A DNA stretch of 64,000 bases from JAOABV01 sp039801465 (GCA_039801465.1 JBDRUT010000004.1:1-64000); one strand, 5' to 3'. Counted from the first letter of the stretch, positions 16,877 to 26,706 are shown. Numbers and translations are program-made. Notes: generated by a model not told the origin, from the sequence alone.

Positions 16877-17113
16877 GTGTCAAAAAGTATTATGAGCAGA
16901 ATTTTTACAGACTTAATAATTGTGCTAATTAGTCTATATCAACAATTTGTTAGTCCATTATTACCTAAAGTTTGTCGATTCTATCCATCTTGTTCAGAAT
17001 ATACTAAGTTATCTTTGGAAAAGTATGGATTATGGAAAGGTTTATTTTTAGGTTTGAAAAGGGTTTTGCGATGTCATCCGTTTAATCAAGGTGGATATGA
17101 CCCAATACCATAA
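16877..17113 (+). CDS. yidD: Membrane protein insertion efficiency factor YidD
   Basis: Small amphipathic protein at the inner membrane assisting YidC. Seen: IVLISLYQQFVSPLLPKVCRFYPSCSEYTKLSLEKYG and KRVLRCHPFNQGGYDPIP, all diagnostic. Two starts are possible: GTG 16877 (78 aa) or ATG 16892 (73 aa, MSRIFTDL). Its place between rnpA and yidC is canonical. A second, shorter YidD-like gene lies 1.3 kb upstream. Confidence 0.93.
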   Translation: MSKSIMSRIFTDLIIVLISLYQQFVSPLLPKVCRFYPSCSEYTKLSLEKYGLWKGLFLGLKRVLRCHPFNQGGYDPIP

Positions 17114-17162
17114 GATATTATGAAAAAGAGTTTTAATCAACATTATAACAGGGTGTAGATAA

Positions 17163-18668
17163 ATGAGTGATACTACCAGAATGTTAATTGGCTTTGTATT
17201 AATTATGCTGGTGCTTTTTCTCTGGCAAGCCTTTATACCCAAACGAATGCCAACTCCGCCATCAAAGACAATGCCTTCCCAAGCGACACTCGAAACCACT
17301 CAAACCACAATCAAAACCAAGGATGCTGATTATCTAATGAAAGACATCAAACTCCAAAAAACTTCTTCCGCAACCATTGCTGAAACAATAGTGGTTTTGG
17401 AAAATAATGAAATGCGTCTGGTATTTTCCAGTTATGGTGGTAGTATAAAATCAGTGTTTCTAAAGAAATATGCAGTGGAACTTGTTCCTAGTCAATCTTT
17501 AATCTTAGAAACTCCGATATTCATTGAGCAGAATGAAATCGGCGTTCATTGGTCTTTAAAATATCAAGACGATTCAACTGTAACCTTCCAAAACTTTATA
17601 ACTAAAACCTATAAACTGCACCCCAATTATGCCATCACCCTAAAAATCGATGATACCAATTATCGTCAAGTTTCTTACCCAATTATTTATGCTTCAGGAT
17701 TAGCGTTAACAGAAGCAAATCCTAAAGATGAGTTAAGGCATTTTATGATGTTCTATCAGTCGGAAAACAAAATAAAAAAACTTTCAGCAGGTAAATTAAA
17801 ACCAACCCAGTTAAACAATGTCTTGTGGGTTGGGCTAAAGTCCAAATATTTTACCAGTATTTTTGCCGGTCAGGATTCTTTAGGCGAAGTTAAAGTCCAT
17901 CCTTTAAGTGATGGTCGGATTGGTTATACTTACCAACCAAGTGGCAAGTATCCTGATGAATATATAATTTATTTCGGACCTTTAGAATATGATATCTTAA
18001 AGAAATTCCATCGGGGATGGGAAAATGTGGTTGATTGGGGATGGACAAAATCAATTGGTTTAATTATTCTGCGTATATTAAAACTGCTCTATGCACTTTT
18101 TAGAAATTATGGTGTTGCTATCATCTTTTTTTCAGTTCTTATGAAACTAATTTTCTTTCCTTTGAGCCGGATGTCGATGAAACAGATGCGACAGATGCAA
18201 CTTCTACAGCCGAAATTAGAAGAACTGAAAAAGAAATATAAGGATGACCCTCAGACATTGAATCGCGAGACGATGCAATTGTATCGTCTTTATAAAATAA
18301 ATCCTTTTTCCGGTTGCTTGCCGTTAATTGTTCAACTGCCGATTTTTTGGGCACTCTATTCAGTACTGCAAAAGACAATTGAGTTGCGACATGCTCAGTT
18401 TGTCTTTTGGATTAAAGATTTATCAGTTAAAGACCCTTATTATATCCTACCCATTTTAATGGGTGTTTCATTTTTAATTCAGAATTTTTTGACTAGCACC
18501 GATAAAAAGAATATGGTGCTTTTAATATTTATGCCTATATTTCTTACTGTAATCTTTCTTAATTTTCCATCTGGATTACAGTTATATTGGCTATTTTTTA
18601 ATATACTCTCAATTGTGGAGAGTTTAATTGGCCGAGGAGGAATAAAATGGAAGAAACCCGTAGTGTAA
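17163..18668 (+). CDS. yidC: Membrane protein insertase YidC
   Basis: Inserts and folds inner-membrane proteins, alone or with Sec. Seen: N-terminal membrane helix (about 5-23, LIGFVLIMLVLFLWQAFIP), a Ser/Thr-rich linker, the large periplasmic beta domain (about 55-300) typical of the Gram-negative form, and the C-terminal Oxa1 core (about 310-495) with YGVAIIFFSVLMKLIFFPLS, PKLEELKKKYKDDPQ, NPFSGCLPLIVQLPIFWALY and FPSGLQLYWLFFNI. The length of 501 aa is normal for didermic bacteria. It overlaps jag by 22 bp. Confidence 0.96.
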   Translation: MSDTTRMLIGFVLIMLVLFLWQAFIPKRMPTPPSKTMPSQATLETTQTTIKTKDADYLMKDIKLQKTSSATIAETIVVLENNEMRLVFSSYGGSIKSVFLKKYAVELVPSQSLILETPIFIEQNEIGVHWSLKYQDDSTVTFQNFITKTYKLHPNYAITLKIDDTNYRQVSYPIIYASGLALTEANPKDELRHFMMFYQSENKIKKLSAGKLKPTQLNNVLWVGLKSKYFTSIFAGQDSLGEVKVHPLSDGRIGYTYQPSGKYPDEYIIYFGPLEYDILKKFHRGWENVVDWGWTKSIGLIILRILKLLYALFRNYGVAIIFFSVLMKLIFFPLSRMSMKQMRQMQLLQPKLEELKKKYKDDPQTLNRETMQLYRLYKINPFSGCLPLIVQLPIFWALYSVLQKTIELRHAQFVFWIKDLSVKDPYYILPILMGVSFLIQNFLTSTDKKNMVLLIFMPIFLTVIFLNFPSGLQLYWLFFNILSIVESLIGRGGIKWKKPVV

Positions 18669-19240
18669 ATGAAGCAAATGCAAACCAAGATAAAAAAACA
18701 GAACAAATAAGCCAGGATATTTCCGAACAACGTCCGATTGATGCATCTGGCGTTTCGGATACATCAACAGTTGAGACATCTCCAACTGTTGATGTGGAAC
18801 AAGAGATCGGTACGATTGTCAAAACGATTATTGAGTTAATGGGCATCAGAGTGCAAGTTAAAGTAAGTTTAATGGAAGACCGCTATTATGTTAATGTTCG
18901 GAGTCGGTCCTCAGATGGTCTTTTGATTGGACGACGCGGAAGCACTATTCAATCAATTCAAGCAATAACTAACCAGATAATCAAACATCGTTTCCCCGAG
19001 GTGCCGGATATTTTTGTCGATGTTTCTGGTTACCGAATGCGCCGAGAAAATTTCCTAAAGAAAAAGGCTTTAGCAGTTGCGAAAATTGTATCAGATACAA
19101 AACGAGAAATGGCACTTGATATTTTAACGGAACGCGAATTAAGGATGGTCGAAAAAGAACTTGCTCCCTTAGGTACAGTTAAAGTCTATAGCATCGGTAG
19201 TGGTAGTAAACGGACTGTAGTTATTGCACCAAATGTTTAA
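18647..19240 (+). CDS. jag: Jag/KhpB-type RNA-binding protein (KH + R3H-like)
   Basis: Cytoplasmic RNA-binding protein habitually encoded after yidC. Seen: an acidic, Ser/Thr/Gln-rich N-terminus (1-50), a KH domain with the GxxG loop in LIGRRGSTIQSIQ (about 90-105), then an R3H-like C-terminus (REMALDILTERELRMVEKEL, about 160-180). It lacks the basic Jag-N domain, and in the R3H motif the position of the usual His carries Glu, so the R3H domain may be degenerate. ATG 18647 follows GGCCGAGGAGG inside yidC. Its 3' end is duplicated downstream in a 161-bp tandem repeat. Confidence 0.9.
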   Translation: MEETRSVNEANANQDKKTEQISQDISEQRPIDASGVSDTSTVETSPTVDVEQEIGTIVKTIIELMGIRVQVKVSLMEDRYYVNVRSRSSDGLLIGRRGSTIQSIQAITNQIIKHRFPEVPDIFVDVSGYRMRRENFLKKKALAVAKIVSDTKREMALDILTERELRMVEKELAPLGTVKVYSIGSGSKRTVVIAPNV

Positions 19241-19564
19241 CTATTGGGCATTAGTGCTTAAACTTGATGGTGTAATGACTGACTTGTTACTATATGTCTG
19301 TATTCGATTCTAATGATAGTAACTGCGTCTGGACACCCCAAAATCGCAGATGTTAGTATCCTTCTGTAAGGTGATTTTTATTTATTGCACCAAATGTTTA
19401 ATTATTGGGCATTAGTGCTTAGACTTGATGGTGTAATGACTGACTTGTTATTAAATGTCTGCATTCGGTTCAGGCAGGAGTGATAGTTTCTGGACAGCAT
19501 AAGATCGCAAATGTTTGTATTTCTGATGAAAGGTCCTCCTATTTATTGCACCAAATGTTTAGTC
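19221..19564. repeat. 161-bp tandem repeat including the 3' end of jag
   Basis: TTATTGCACCAAATGTTTA starts at 19221, 19382 and 19543, an exact 161-bp period. The first unit begins in the last codons of jag; the second is a full but diverged copy (shared blocks include GGGCATTAGTGCTTA and GATGGTGTAATGACTGACTTG); the third is only about 20 bp. It fills the gap to mnmE and contains no ORF of its own. Confidence 0.9.
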
Positions 19565-19608
19565 ATTAGTTACATTGTCAAAATGGTTAAGGACTAACTT
19601 ACTAATAA

Positions 19609-20979
19609 ATGTCAGATACAATTGCTGCGATTGCTACTACTTCGGGACAAGCCGGAATTGCAGTAATTCGTATTTCCGGCGAACAAGCTTTTCGAATTGC
19701 GGATAAGATATTTGAAGGCAAAATTAAACCTTCTCGCGCAAAAAGTCACACAATTCATTACGGTGCAATTTATGATCCAGCCTCAAAACAACTAATTGAT
19801 GAAGTCTTGCTTGCTGTCTATAAGTCGCCAAATAGTTATACTGGTGAAGATATGGTAGAAATATTTTGTCACGGCGGAGATTATGTATCAGCTTCAATTC
19901 TTGATGTTATCATAAGTAATGGCGCACGGCTTGCTGAACCAGGCGAATTTACTAAAAGGAGGGTGCTAGCAGGAAAAATGGATATAACCCAAGCAGAAGC
20001 AGTTTTAGATTTAGTCCAATCGCACAATACCTATCAACATCGTGCCGCAATACACCAATTACAAGGAAAATTATCATCCTATATTACTAATATCCAAAAT
20101 ACACTTATCACTATAATTTCTCAATTAGAGCATTTATTGGAATTTGAAGAAAACAATAAGGTTGTAAAACTTCAATATAAAAGCCTCTTATCTAAAATCA
20201 AGAAATTGCGAATCGACATTGAAGAGTTAATAGCAAAAAATAAAGAACTCAAATTTTTGCGATACGGAGTAATTTGTCCGATTATCGGTCGGCCTAATGT
20301 AGGGAAGTCTTCTCTGTTTAACCGGCTTTGTGAGTCAGAACGGGCAATTGTTACAAAAATACCTGGGACAACGCGCGATAGTCTAGAGGCATTGGTTTCA
20401 ATTCAAGGTATCACTTTTCATTTCATTGATACCGCTGGTCTGAAAACGATAAAAAATGCAAAAGGACATCAAAAGATTGAAGCCATTGGCATTGAGAAAA
20501 CTAAGGATTGGCTTGAAAATGCTGACTTAGTCTTAGGCGTTTTTGACAATTCGTCTGTAATGCAAGCCCAAGATAAGATGGTCTTTAATGCGGTCAAATC
20601 TAAACCCCATATCTGGGTTCTTAATAAAATTGACCTCAAATCCCGATTTAATCGCAATATATTTAATGGCGACAAAATCTTTCTAGTATCAGCAAAATTT
20701 AATATCGGTATTGATAATCTTAAAAAGAACATTGCTCAATGGTATCTAAAGAATATCAAGCATAAAGTTGACGATGATATTCTTTTGTTAAACAATCGAC
20801 ATTTAAATGTTCTCAGTCAATGCTTAGGTTTGATAAAGAATTCGGAAAACGCAGGTTATTTAGATGCTACGCTTATTGATCTAAGAAGAACCTTAGACCT
20901 TATCGGCACAATTACTAATCCAGTAAACAATGAAGAAATTTTAGATGCAGTCTTTAAGCAGTTCTGTATTGGTAAATAA
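19609..20979 (+). CDS. mnmE: tRNA uridine-5-carboxymethylaminomethyl modification GTPase MnmE
   Basis: With MnmG installs the cmnm5 group on wobble U34 of several tRNAs. Seen: N-terminal MSDTIAAIATTSGQAGIAVIRISG and SYTGEDMVEIFCHGG, the helical middle, an inserted G domain with GRPNVGKSS (227-235), DTAGL and NKID, and the C-terminal CIGK ending with the catalytic Cys. The length of 456 aa is typical. The usual partner mnmG is not in the window. There is no clear Shine-Dalgarno before ATG 19609. Confidence 0.96.
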   Translation: MSDTIAAIATTSGQAGIAVIRISGEQAFRIADKIFEGKIKPSRAKSHTIHYGAIYDPASKQLIDEVLLAVYKSPNSYTGEDMVEIFCHGGDYVSASILDVIISNGARLAEPGEFTKRRVLAGKMDITQAEAVLDLVQSHNTYQHRAAIHQLQGKLSSYITNIQNTLITIISQLEHLLEFEENNKVVKLQYKSLLSKIKKLRIDIEELIAKNKELKFLRYGVICPIIGRPNVGKSSLFNRLCESERAIVTKIPGTTRDSLEALVSIQGITFHFIDTAGLKTIKNAKGHQKIEAIGIEKTKDWLENADLVLGVFDNSSVMQAQDKMVFNAVKSKPHIWVLNKIDLKSRFNRNIFNGDKIFLVSAKFNIGIDNLKKNIAQWYLKNIKHKVDDDILLLNNRHLNVLSQCLGLIKNSENAGYLDATLIDLRRTLDLIGTITNPVNNEEILDAVFKQFCIGK

Positions 20980-21294
20980 TAAATATGATTTTGGGTCTTA
21001 CTGCAATTTTCTGATGTCAAATAATAAACCGTGACTATTTAACTATATACAGATGACTTCATCCGCAAACGTTTTGAAATGTTCTTTTTTATTATTCATT
21101 TTCAGCGATTTTCAATTATCGGAATTATTTACATCAATTTGCGATATACAGATATTCGAAGTTTACATCTACTGCTATTCAGGAAAAAGTATTTTTGCCG
21201 AAAGCATTAGATCTTTACAATGTTCAAAATGATATAGTTAAATAATCTTTTAAATATTGCATTAGTATTTGTTTGTTACTAAAATAATAACTAT
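20980..21294. other. Intergenic, no gene seen
   Basis: About 315 bp, AT-rich, between mnmE and the UspA-like gene. No ORF with a ribosome binding site, no strong hairpin and no clear promoter were found. Confidence 0.6.
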
Positions 21295-21717
21295 ATGAAA
21301 ATAGAGAAAATATTAGTATACATAGAACCAAAAAAAAATTCCCATTCGGTCTCAATGTTTGCAATTACCCTTGCTTGTCACTATTCTGCACAAATCATTG
21401 CGGTATCAATTATTAAACACCATCCTACTACAGTAAAAAGTAGAATTGAGGATTACGCGTGGCAAAAACTTTATGAATTCGAAGAAGATGCCTTTGAAAA
21501 TGGAGTTAAAATCTCGTTACTTTTAGAAGAAGTTGACGAACTTTCGCGTAGTAATATAACTAAAAAACTTACCAACTTGACTCAGACTTTTCAACCGGAT
21601 ATACTGATTTTATCTAGCCAAGCACAATTAAATGTTAGTAAATTTATTGCTAACGCTAATATACCAACAATCTTTGTGCCTCAGCATCAGGAGAATATAC
21701 TTTTTCAAAAAGGATAA
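21295..21717 (+). CDS. Universal stress protein-like (UspA family)
   Basis: The 140-aa alpha/beta protein begins with KIEKILVYIEPKKNSHSVSMFAITLAC, the usual first strand and helix of the UspA fold, and ends with PDILILSSQAQLNVSKFIANANIPTIFVP, the last strand. The nucleotide-binding Gly-rich GxxGxxxxG motif of ATP-binding Usps is not visible, so it is probably a non-ATP-binding member or a regulatory domain of unknown ligand. The next gene encodes a PTS EIIA domain, giving a possible signalling or regulatory pair; that link is inference. Confidence 0.7.
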   Translation: MKIEKILVYIEPKKNSHSVSMFAITLACHYSAQIIAVSIIKHHPTTVKSRIEDYAWQKLYEFEEDAFENGVKISLLLEEVDELSRSNITKKLTNLTQTFQPDILILSSQAQLNVSKFIANANIPTIFVPQHQENILFQKG

Positions 21718-21848
21718 CAAAATATATATGGCAAAAATATTGTTAGCAAAAATAAAAGCGAGTAACAAGAATCAAATTCTTATAAACATAACTATATGAT
21801 TATAATGAGAATATTGAAAAAATTTATCTATTAAATTTAGGGGGCGGA

Positions 21849-22304
21849 ATGCAAAAAATATCCGAGTATTTAAGTCCGGATACAATAATTTTAGATGTTA
21901 AAAGTAATGAAAAAATTGAAGTAATCAAAGAATTGTCTCAGATTCTTATAGATAAAAATATCATAACTGATACTGAAGAGTTCTTTACCGCAATCTTGAA
22001 GCGAGAAAATTTAGAAAGTACTGGGATTGGACAAGGTGTGGCAATTCCTCATGCTCGAACCAAAGCAGTCAAAAGCATTGCTTTAGTTTTTGGTCGTTCT
22101 CATGCTGGTGTGGACTTTTCTAGTCTTGATGGTCAACCCTCACATTTGATTTTTCTCATCGCGGCGCCGGAAGATAAAAAAACCGAGTACATTATGACCT
22201 TAGCCCGACTTTCCCGATTATTGAGAAAAGACGAAGCTCGAAAAAATCTTTTAGAAGCGAAATCACCTGAGGAAGTCATTCAGACAATAAGTAAGTACGA
22301 ATAA
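21849..22304 (+). CDS. PTS EIIA type-2 domain protein (PtsN-like)
   Basis: Phosphocarrier domain of the fructose/mannitol or nitrogen-PTS type. Seen: LKRENLESTGIGQGVAIPHAR with the phosphorylatable His68, then FGRSHAGVDFSSLDGQPSHLIFLIAAPE and LARLSRLLRKDEARKNLLEA. At 151 aa it is a stand-alone EIIA, like PtsN, and more likely regulatory than sugar-transporting since no EIIB or EIIC is nearby. Its start follows TTTAGGGGGCGG. Confidence 0.87.
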   Translation: MQKISEYLSPDTIILDVKSNEKIEVIKELSQILIDKNIITDTEEFFTAILKRENLESTGIGQGVAIPHARTKAVKSIALVFGRSHAGVDFSSLDGQPSHLIFLIAAPEDKKTEYIMTLARLSRLLRKDEARKNLLEAKSPEEVIQTISKYE

Positions 22305-22558
22305 ATTATACTCAATAAACATTAACCCTTACCCTATTGGGAATTAACGACAAATGAACACAGATACTTATGAACTTTATTTAAGCAGGGGATTATATTT
22401 TAGGTTGTTACTTATGTTTTCATTTAGATTCTCCTGCCATAATATTTTAATAATGTGTAATAATAACAAAAAGTCATTTAATAATATAATGAACTCTGAA
22501 AAATGGCATTGAAAACACCAAAGACACAGAAATCTAAAGAAAATTTAATAATTCATAC

Positions 22559-22574
22559 CGAAAATTGACTTTCG
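22559..22574. repeat. Dispersed palindromic repeat, copy 2 (reverse)
   Basis: CGAAAATTGACTTTCG is the reverse complement of the 16-base core of the copy at 15973-15990. It lies 22 bp before the ROK gene start. Confidence 0.6.
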
Positions 22575-22596
22575 TAGAATTACATATAATAATAAA

Positions 22597-23790
22597 ATGA
22601 TTTCTTCTCCCAAATATTTATTAGGTATTGATTTAGGTGGTACTTATCTAAGATTTATTTTAGCGGAAAATAAAACTGGTAATATAAACATTTTAGGCGA
22701 TGAAAGTTCTAAACGAACTTATCTCAGTCCGTTTTGTCGAAACAATAAAGAGTTAGTATCAACTCAATATGAACAACTTTGTGATACCGAAAAAATTAAT
22801 ACATATATTATTAACAAATTAGAACACTACTTTGCTGCAATGCGAATAAAGAAAACGCAGGTAATTGGTGTTGGAATATCAGTTGCTGGTAAAATTGAAT
22901 GCGATAATAGTTTTATCGGTGCTAATGTTCATTTAAGACCCGATTCTCAAAAAGGTAAATATCAAAGGATTGATTTAATTCCAATTTTAAGAAAATTCAT
23001 GGGCTATCAAATAAAAATTGTTATTGAAAATGATGCGATTGCTGCAGGAATTGTTCAAGCCAATTACTATCAGCAAAAAGGCCTGGACCCAAATAAAACT
23101 TTTTATGTTACTATTAGCACAGGAATCGGTGGTGGCGGTCCAAAACGAGATTTAGACGAAATTGGACACATATTGATTGACGGCTATTTCCCGGAGTTAA
23201 AACCATTATGCGGATGTGGTTCTTATGGTTGTCTGGAAACATTTGCCTCTGGTGAAGGTATCAGAAAACAAGCAATACGAATATTAAATATTTATTTTAA
23301 TGAGCCTGATACTTTTAAAGAGCTGAGTATCTTTGAAAAAATTAGAACGGAAAACAAATACGATTTATCCCGAATTGTAAAAAAATCTCAACTTATAAGT
23401 TTTTATACAAAGAACGAGTTAACATCTGAAAAAATATTCTCTCTGGCTAATCTTGATAAAAAGATGCTGAGAACTGATCAATTTGCCTATTATCTTATTG
23501 AAACTGCAGCTGACCGATTAGCCAAAGTATTAATTAGTATCTCTCGTGTTCACGACATTGAAAGGTTTGGTATGGGCGGAAGCGTCATTTTCAATAACCC
23601 TTGCTATTTGGAATTAATTAAAAAGAAAGTAGCATCACACAAATTTTGTGCCAACTTTTTCCCTAGACAACTGGTAATAGAAATTACTCCATTGGGAGAA
23701 TATATTGCTGATTACGGTGCTTTGTTTTTGGCTGTGGACACAAAGTATAAAAAACAATGGCTTGCAACCATAACTAAAATCCACCATTAA
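22597..23790 (+). CDS. ROK-family sugar kinase or regulator
   Basis: Seen: N-terminal phosphate loop GIDLGGTYLRF (10-20), GVGISVAGKIE, IENDAIAAGIVQANYY (catalytic-type Asp after EN), STGIGGGG, and the ROK zinc motif CGCGSYGCLETFASG (Cys205, 207 and 212). The length of 397 aa is larger than classical glucokinases (about 300-320), with an insertion between about 225 and 290. There is no N-terminal helix-turn-helix, so a sugar kinase (glucokinase- or ManNAc-kinase-like) is likelier than a repressor. The substrate cannot be told from sequence alone. Confidence 0.87.
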   Translation: MISSPKYLLGIDLGGTYLRFILAENKTGNINILGDESSKRTYLSPFCRNNKELVSTQYEQLCDTEKINTYIINKLEHYFAAMRIKKTQVIGVGISVAGKIECDNSFIGANVHLRPDSQKGKYQRIDLIPILRKFMGYQIKIVIENDAIAAGIVQANYYQQKGLDPNKTFYVTISTGIGGGGPKRDLDEIGHILIDGYFPELKPLCGCGSYGCLETFASGEGIRKQAIRILNIYFNEPDTFKELSIFEKIRTENKYDLSRIVKKSQLISFYTKNELTSEKIFSLANLDKKMLRTDQFAYYLIETAADRLAKVLISISRVHDIERFGMGGSVIFNNPCYLELIKKKVASHKFCANFFPRQLVIEITPLGEYIADYGALFLAVDTKYKKQWLATITKIHH

Positions 23791-24084
23791 TCAGACACTA
23801 TTCAAACATATGTCACCATTTGATAAATACAAAGATCTTCAACTTGATTTTTTATAAATGAGAAATCAAGTATCAGCTTCTCGAGTTAATGATTGAGCTT
23901 AACAATTGCTGTAATTATAATTATAAATAAGGAATTACATTTTAGATGATAGATGAAATGTATTAAAGAGATGAAACGAGATTTACTCCATAAAACCTTG
24001 AAATAAAGAATTTTTTGTTAATGACTATTGAATGATTAATGTACTTTAATTTTAAGCACAATTGTTATGGTTAATAGGTGACCA

Positions 24085-26676
24085 ATGTCTTATTTAAATC
24101 TCAATAATATTCAGGGTTTATCCGAAGCAGAAGCATTAAATCGGCTAAAACTTGAAGGGTTTAACTCGCTTCCTTCAACTAAAGGTCGCAGTGTCTTGAG
24201 AATTGCCTTTGATATCGTACAAGAACCGATGATGCTTTTGTTAATCGCTAGTGGCTTGGTTTATCTTATTTTTGGTAATATGATGGATGCACTGATGCTT
24301 TTGTGTTTTGTTTTTGTAGTTTTGGGCATTACATTTTACCAGGAAAGAAAAACGGAACGAACCCTTACTGCATTAAGAGATTTAACAAGTCCTCGGGCTT
24401 TAGTAATTCGTGAAGGAAAGCAGAAAAGAATCGCTGGTCGTGAAGTTGTTCGAGGTGATATTATTATATTAAGGGAAGGTGACCGCATACCAGCTGATGC
24501 CGTGGTAATTTCAGAAACTAATCTTTTAGTTGACGAATCAATTTTAACCGGCGAATCAGTGCCGGTAAGAAAAATTGCTGGTCAAATTGATACACCGTTA
24601 AAACCACCTGGAGGAAATAACCTACCGTTTGTTTATTCGGGTACTTTAGTTGTGCAAGGAACCGGTCTTGCTTATGTTGTTGCTACTGGCGTTAAAAGTG
24701 AAATTGGTAAAATTGGCAGAATCTTAACAACCTTAGAACCAGAAGAAGCACCGTTACAACAACAGACACGACGACTGGTCAACAATTTTCTGATTCTCGG
24801 ACTTATCTTATGTTTTGCAATAGTTGTCGTCTATGGACTTAGCCGTAAAGATTGGTTAAATGCATTTCTTGCAGGCATTACTTTAGCAATGGCAATATTA
24901 CCCGAAGAATTTTTGGTTATCTTGACTATATTTTTAGCCTTAGGTGCTTGGCGAATGTCAAAGTATGGAATTCTCACACGTCGAATCAAAGCAATTCAAA
25001 CATTAGGTTCGGTAACCGTCTTATGTGTCGATAAGACTGGTACTTTAACACTAAATGAGATGAAAGTCAAAAGAATTTTTGCAAAAAACAGTTACTACGA
25101 TATTAAAGAAGAAAAAGAAACGCAACTCCCAGAAAAATTTCATGAACTAATTGAATACGCAATTCTTGCCAGTCAAAAGGACCCGTTTGACCCAATGGAA
25201 AGAGCCATTAGAAGTCTCGGAGTTTATACCTTGTCCAATACCGAACATCTACATGACAACTGGGAACATATTAAAGAGTATCCTTTATCTAAAGACCTAT
25301 TGGCGTTTTCAAATGTTTGGCAATCGCCAGATGGTCGTGATTATCTTATTGCGGCTAAAGGTGCACCTGAAGCGATATTTGATTTATGCCATTTGACTAA
25401 CGAAGAGACGATGAAATTACATGAAATTATTAGTAAGATGGCAAGTGCAGGACTTCGGGTAATTGGTGTTGCTCGAGCTAAATTCCATAAGTCATTGGAC
25501 ATATCACCTAAGCCAAATACGAAAGATGAACTCCCTGATGGACAACATGAGTTTGAGTTTGAGTTTTTAGGCTTAATTGGTCTAGAAGACCCGGTAAGGC
25601 CCAATGTCCGTCAGTCTATACAAGAATGCTATAATGCGAAAATTAGAGTAATTATGATAACCGGAGATTATCCACAGACAGCACAAAATATTGCCCGACA
25701 AATTGGTATGACCGCGGCTGACCAAGTGATTACTGGTTCAGAATTAGAACAAATGACCGATAGAGAACTACAGGAGAGAATAAAAACCGCCAATGTTTTT
25801 GCGCGAATTCTTCCCGAACAAAAATTGCGGATTGTCCAAGCATTAAAAAATAATGGGGAAATAACCGTAATGACGGGTGATGGAGTTAATGATGCAATTG
25901 CGCTTAAGTCCGCTCATATTGGTATTGCGATGGGTGGGCGTGGTACCGATGTTGCCCGTGAAGCCTCAGCGCTTGTTATCTTAGATGATGATTTTTCTTC
26001 CATTGTCAAGGCAATTAAAATGGGTCGACGAATTTCTGATAATCTGAAAAAAGCAATGTCTTATATTTTAGCAGTCCATGTGCCGATTGCCGGATTATCA
26101 TTTTTACCAGTGTTATTTCATTGGCCATTGGTGCTTTTGCCAATTCATATTGCATTTTTAGAACTGATTATTGACCCAGTATGTTCAATTGTTTTTGAAG
26201 CCGAACCCGGCGAGGAGGACATTATGAGTCGACCAGCGATTAGTATTAAAGAACCGTTGTTCAGTAAAAAAAATATGCTGATTAGTTTTCTTCAAGGCTT
26301 TATTGCAATGTTGGCAGTCATTGGCGTATATCTCTATATGTATTATCAAGGACATGGTGATGCTGAAGCACGTACTCTGGCTTTTGCGACAATTGTTATG
26401 ACTAATCTGGGATTGATTCTTACCAACCGGTCTTGGACGCGACCGGTTTGGAACAAACTCTTCACGACAAAAAATTATGCGCTTCGTTGGTTATTCGGTA
26501 TCACGATTTTATCTTTAGGATTAACATTATATATTCCAGGTCTCAACAAGATATTCCGATTTGCTCCGCCGTCTCCGGTTTTTCTATTTGCTTCAATTAT
26601 TGTGGCAGTAGCAAGTATTCTTTGGTTTGAAGTCTTTAAAATCATTATCAATCGGAAAAAAAATAGAGTTTTATAA
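24085..26676 (+). CDS. P-type cation-transporting ATPase (P2-like)
   Basis: Ion pump of the inner membrane. Seen: an N-terminal cation-ATPase segment (LSEAEALNRLKLEGFNSLP), the actuator TGES (155-158), transmembrane segment M4 with PEEF (273-276), the phosphorylation site DKTGTLT with Asp316, the nucleotide domain (KGAPEAIFDLC), TGDGVND (597-603), and about four hydrophobic C-terminal segments. The length of 863 aa fits calcium/proton-type P2/P3 pumps. The M4 motif is PEEF where SERCA-like calcium pumps have PEGL, so the ion (Ca2+, Mn2+, H+ or other) is uncertain. Confidence 0.9.
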   Translation: MSYLNLNNIQGLSEAEALNRLKLEGFNSLPSTKGRSVLRIAFDIVQEPMMLLLIASGLVYLIFGNMMDALMLLCFVFVVLGITFYQERKTERTLTALRDLTSPRALVIREGKQKRIAGREVVRGDIIILREGDRIPADAVVISETNLLVDESILTGESVPVRKIAGQIDTPLKPPGGNNLPFVYSGTLVVQGTGLAYVVATGVKSEIGKIGRILTTLEPEEAPLQQQTRRLVNNFLILGLILCFAIVVVYGLSRKDWLNAFLAGITLAMAILPEEFLVILTIFLALGAWRMSKYGILTRRIKAIQTLGSVTVLCVDKTGTLTLNEMKVKRIFAKNSYYDIKEEKETQLPEKFHELIEYAILASQKDPFDPMERAIRSLGVYTLSNTEHLHDNWEHIKEYPLSKDLLAFSNVWQSPDGRDYLIAAKGAPEAIFDLCHLTNEETMKLHEIISKMASAGLRVIGVARAKFHKSLDISPKPNTKDELPDGQHEFEFEFLGLIGLEDPVRPNVRQSIQECYNAKIRVIMITGDYPQTAQNIARQIGMTAADQVITGSELEQMTDRELQERIKTANVFARILPEQKLRIVQALKNNGEITVMTGDGVNDAIALKSAHIGIAMGGRGTDVAREASALVILDDDFSSIVKAIKMGRRISDNLKKAMSYILAVHVPIAGLSFLPVLFHWPLVLLPIHIAFLELIIDPVCSIVFEAEPGEEDIMSRPAISIKEPLFSKKNMLISFLQGFIAMLAVIGVYLYMYYQGHGDAEARTLAFATIVMTNLGLILTNRSWTRPVWNKLFTTKNYALRWLFGITILSLGLTLYIPGLNKIFRFAPPSPVFLFASIIVAVASILWFEVFKIIINRKKNRVL

Positions 26677-26685
26677 GTTCTTATC

Positions 26686-26706
26686 GGCTTCTCTTTTGAA
26701 GGAGCC
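26686..26706. terminator. Hairpin after the P-type ATPase gene
   Basis: GGCTTCT (26686-26692) pairs with AGGAGCC (26700-26706) with one wobble and a 7-nt loop, ten bases past the stop. No T-run follows, so a terminator is only possible. Confidence 0.4.

Noticed and set aside
25668..25676. Perfect DnaA-box-like TTATCCACA
   Set aside because: Single copy inside the P-type ATPase coding sequence, no cluster and no dnaA nearby; not an origin.
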